Source: Bacillus_CJ salitolerans (GTDB taxonomy: Bacteria > Bacillota > Bacilli > Bacillales > SA4). From it: a stretch of 64,000 nt of DNA. A model generated the notes under the pieces. That model worked only from the letters and a program-made list of their open reading frames with translations. It was not told the origin of the DNA and searched no databases. Positions 63,896 to 64,000 of this stretch are shown here, one piece after another. The position numbers and the translations under genes were made by a program. Numbering within the stretch: the stretch's first letter is position 1; every line of letters begins with the position of its first letter. The DNA lies in contig NZ_JBHUEM010000011.1 in the NCBI RefSeq assembly GCF_042680805.1, forward strand, positions 97,854 through 161,853. The letters run 5' to 3'.

Positions 63896-64000
63896 ATGTG
63901 ACTGCTAAACTAAAGTAGACAGTTTCTGCTAGATAAGATGAAACACTTATTACCCAAATATACCAGATAAAAATAATAACCTTTCATTGTATGATTGTCA

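Overview
The window is AT-rich DNA from a motile, competence-capable member of the Bacillaceae. The evidence is gene order. The left 17 kb follows the Bacillus subtilis order around degS-degU: flgK, flgN, flgM, yvyF, comFC, comFA, degV, then degU and degS, with yvyE, a LytR-type protein, tagO and a SpoIID/LytB protein beyond. Ribosome-binding sites are strong and AGGAGG-like, and intrinsic terminators are plentiful. An exact species cannot be given from sequence reading alone.

Region 1 (1-9.6 kb) is regulatory and motility core: a minus-strand flagellar operon with a near-perfect sigma-D promoter ahead of flgM, the late competence genes comFA and comFC (no comFB between them), degV, an HD-GYP protein whose signature His is Tyr, and the DegS-DegU two-component pair. 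Region 2 (9.7-17.4 kb) is envelope synthesis: an LCP (TagU/LytR) transferase, TagO, a SpoIID/LytB-type protein, and a coupled trio of GT4 glycosyltransferase, MurJ-type flippase and SLH lipoprotein.

Region 3 (17.6-56.5 kb) is dominated by exported proteins with S-layer homology (SLH) domains, ten in the window counting the lipoprotein of region 2. They carry an N-acetylmuramoyl-L-alanine amidase, a phosphodiester glycosidase joined to an M14 carboxypeptidase across a +1 frameshift, two subtilases, a CAP domain, and several adhesin or S-layer-like ectodomains. Between them lie a YceI protein, GalE, an S41 protease, and a membrane glycosylation set (CsbB-type GT2, GtrA flippase, YfhO, plus a GtrII-like protein). 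Together these look like a system for building and decorating a cell-wall polymer and loading SLH enzymes onto it.

Region 4 (about 45-64 kb) is accessory. It holds small unknown genes, some resembling immunity-type orphans, several with frameshifts or nonsense codons, and debris of IS3, IS66 and two IS21-family elements. A divergent pair of an XRE regulator and a large lipoprotein shares a tandem operator.

The least explained features are two intergenic arrays of short words repeated every 20-21 bp (19722-19899 and 24572-24682). They have different cores but share the TTTATC start, and their spacing is close to two DNA helical turns. The second oddity is a UAU-CCC-UGA-C stop/slip site at 20898-20907 that resembles known +1 recoding sites and separates the glycosidase-SLH part from its peptidase.
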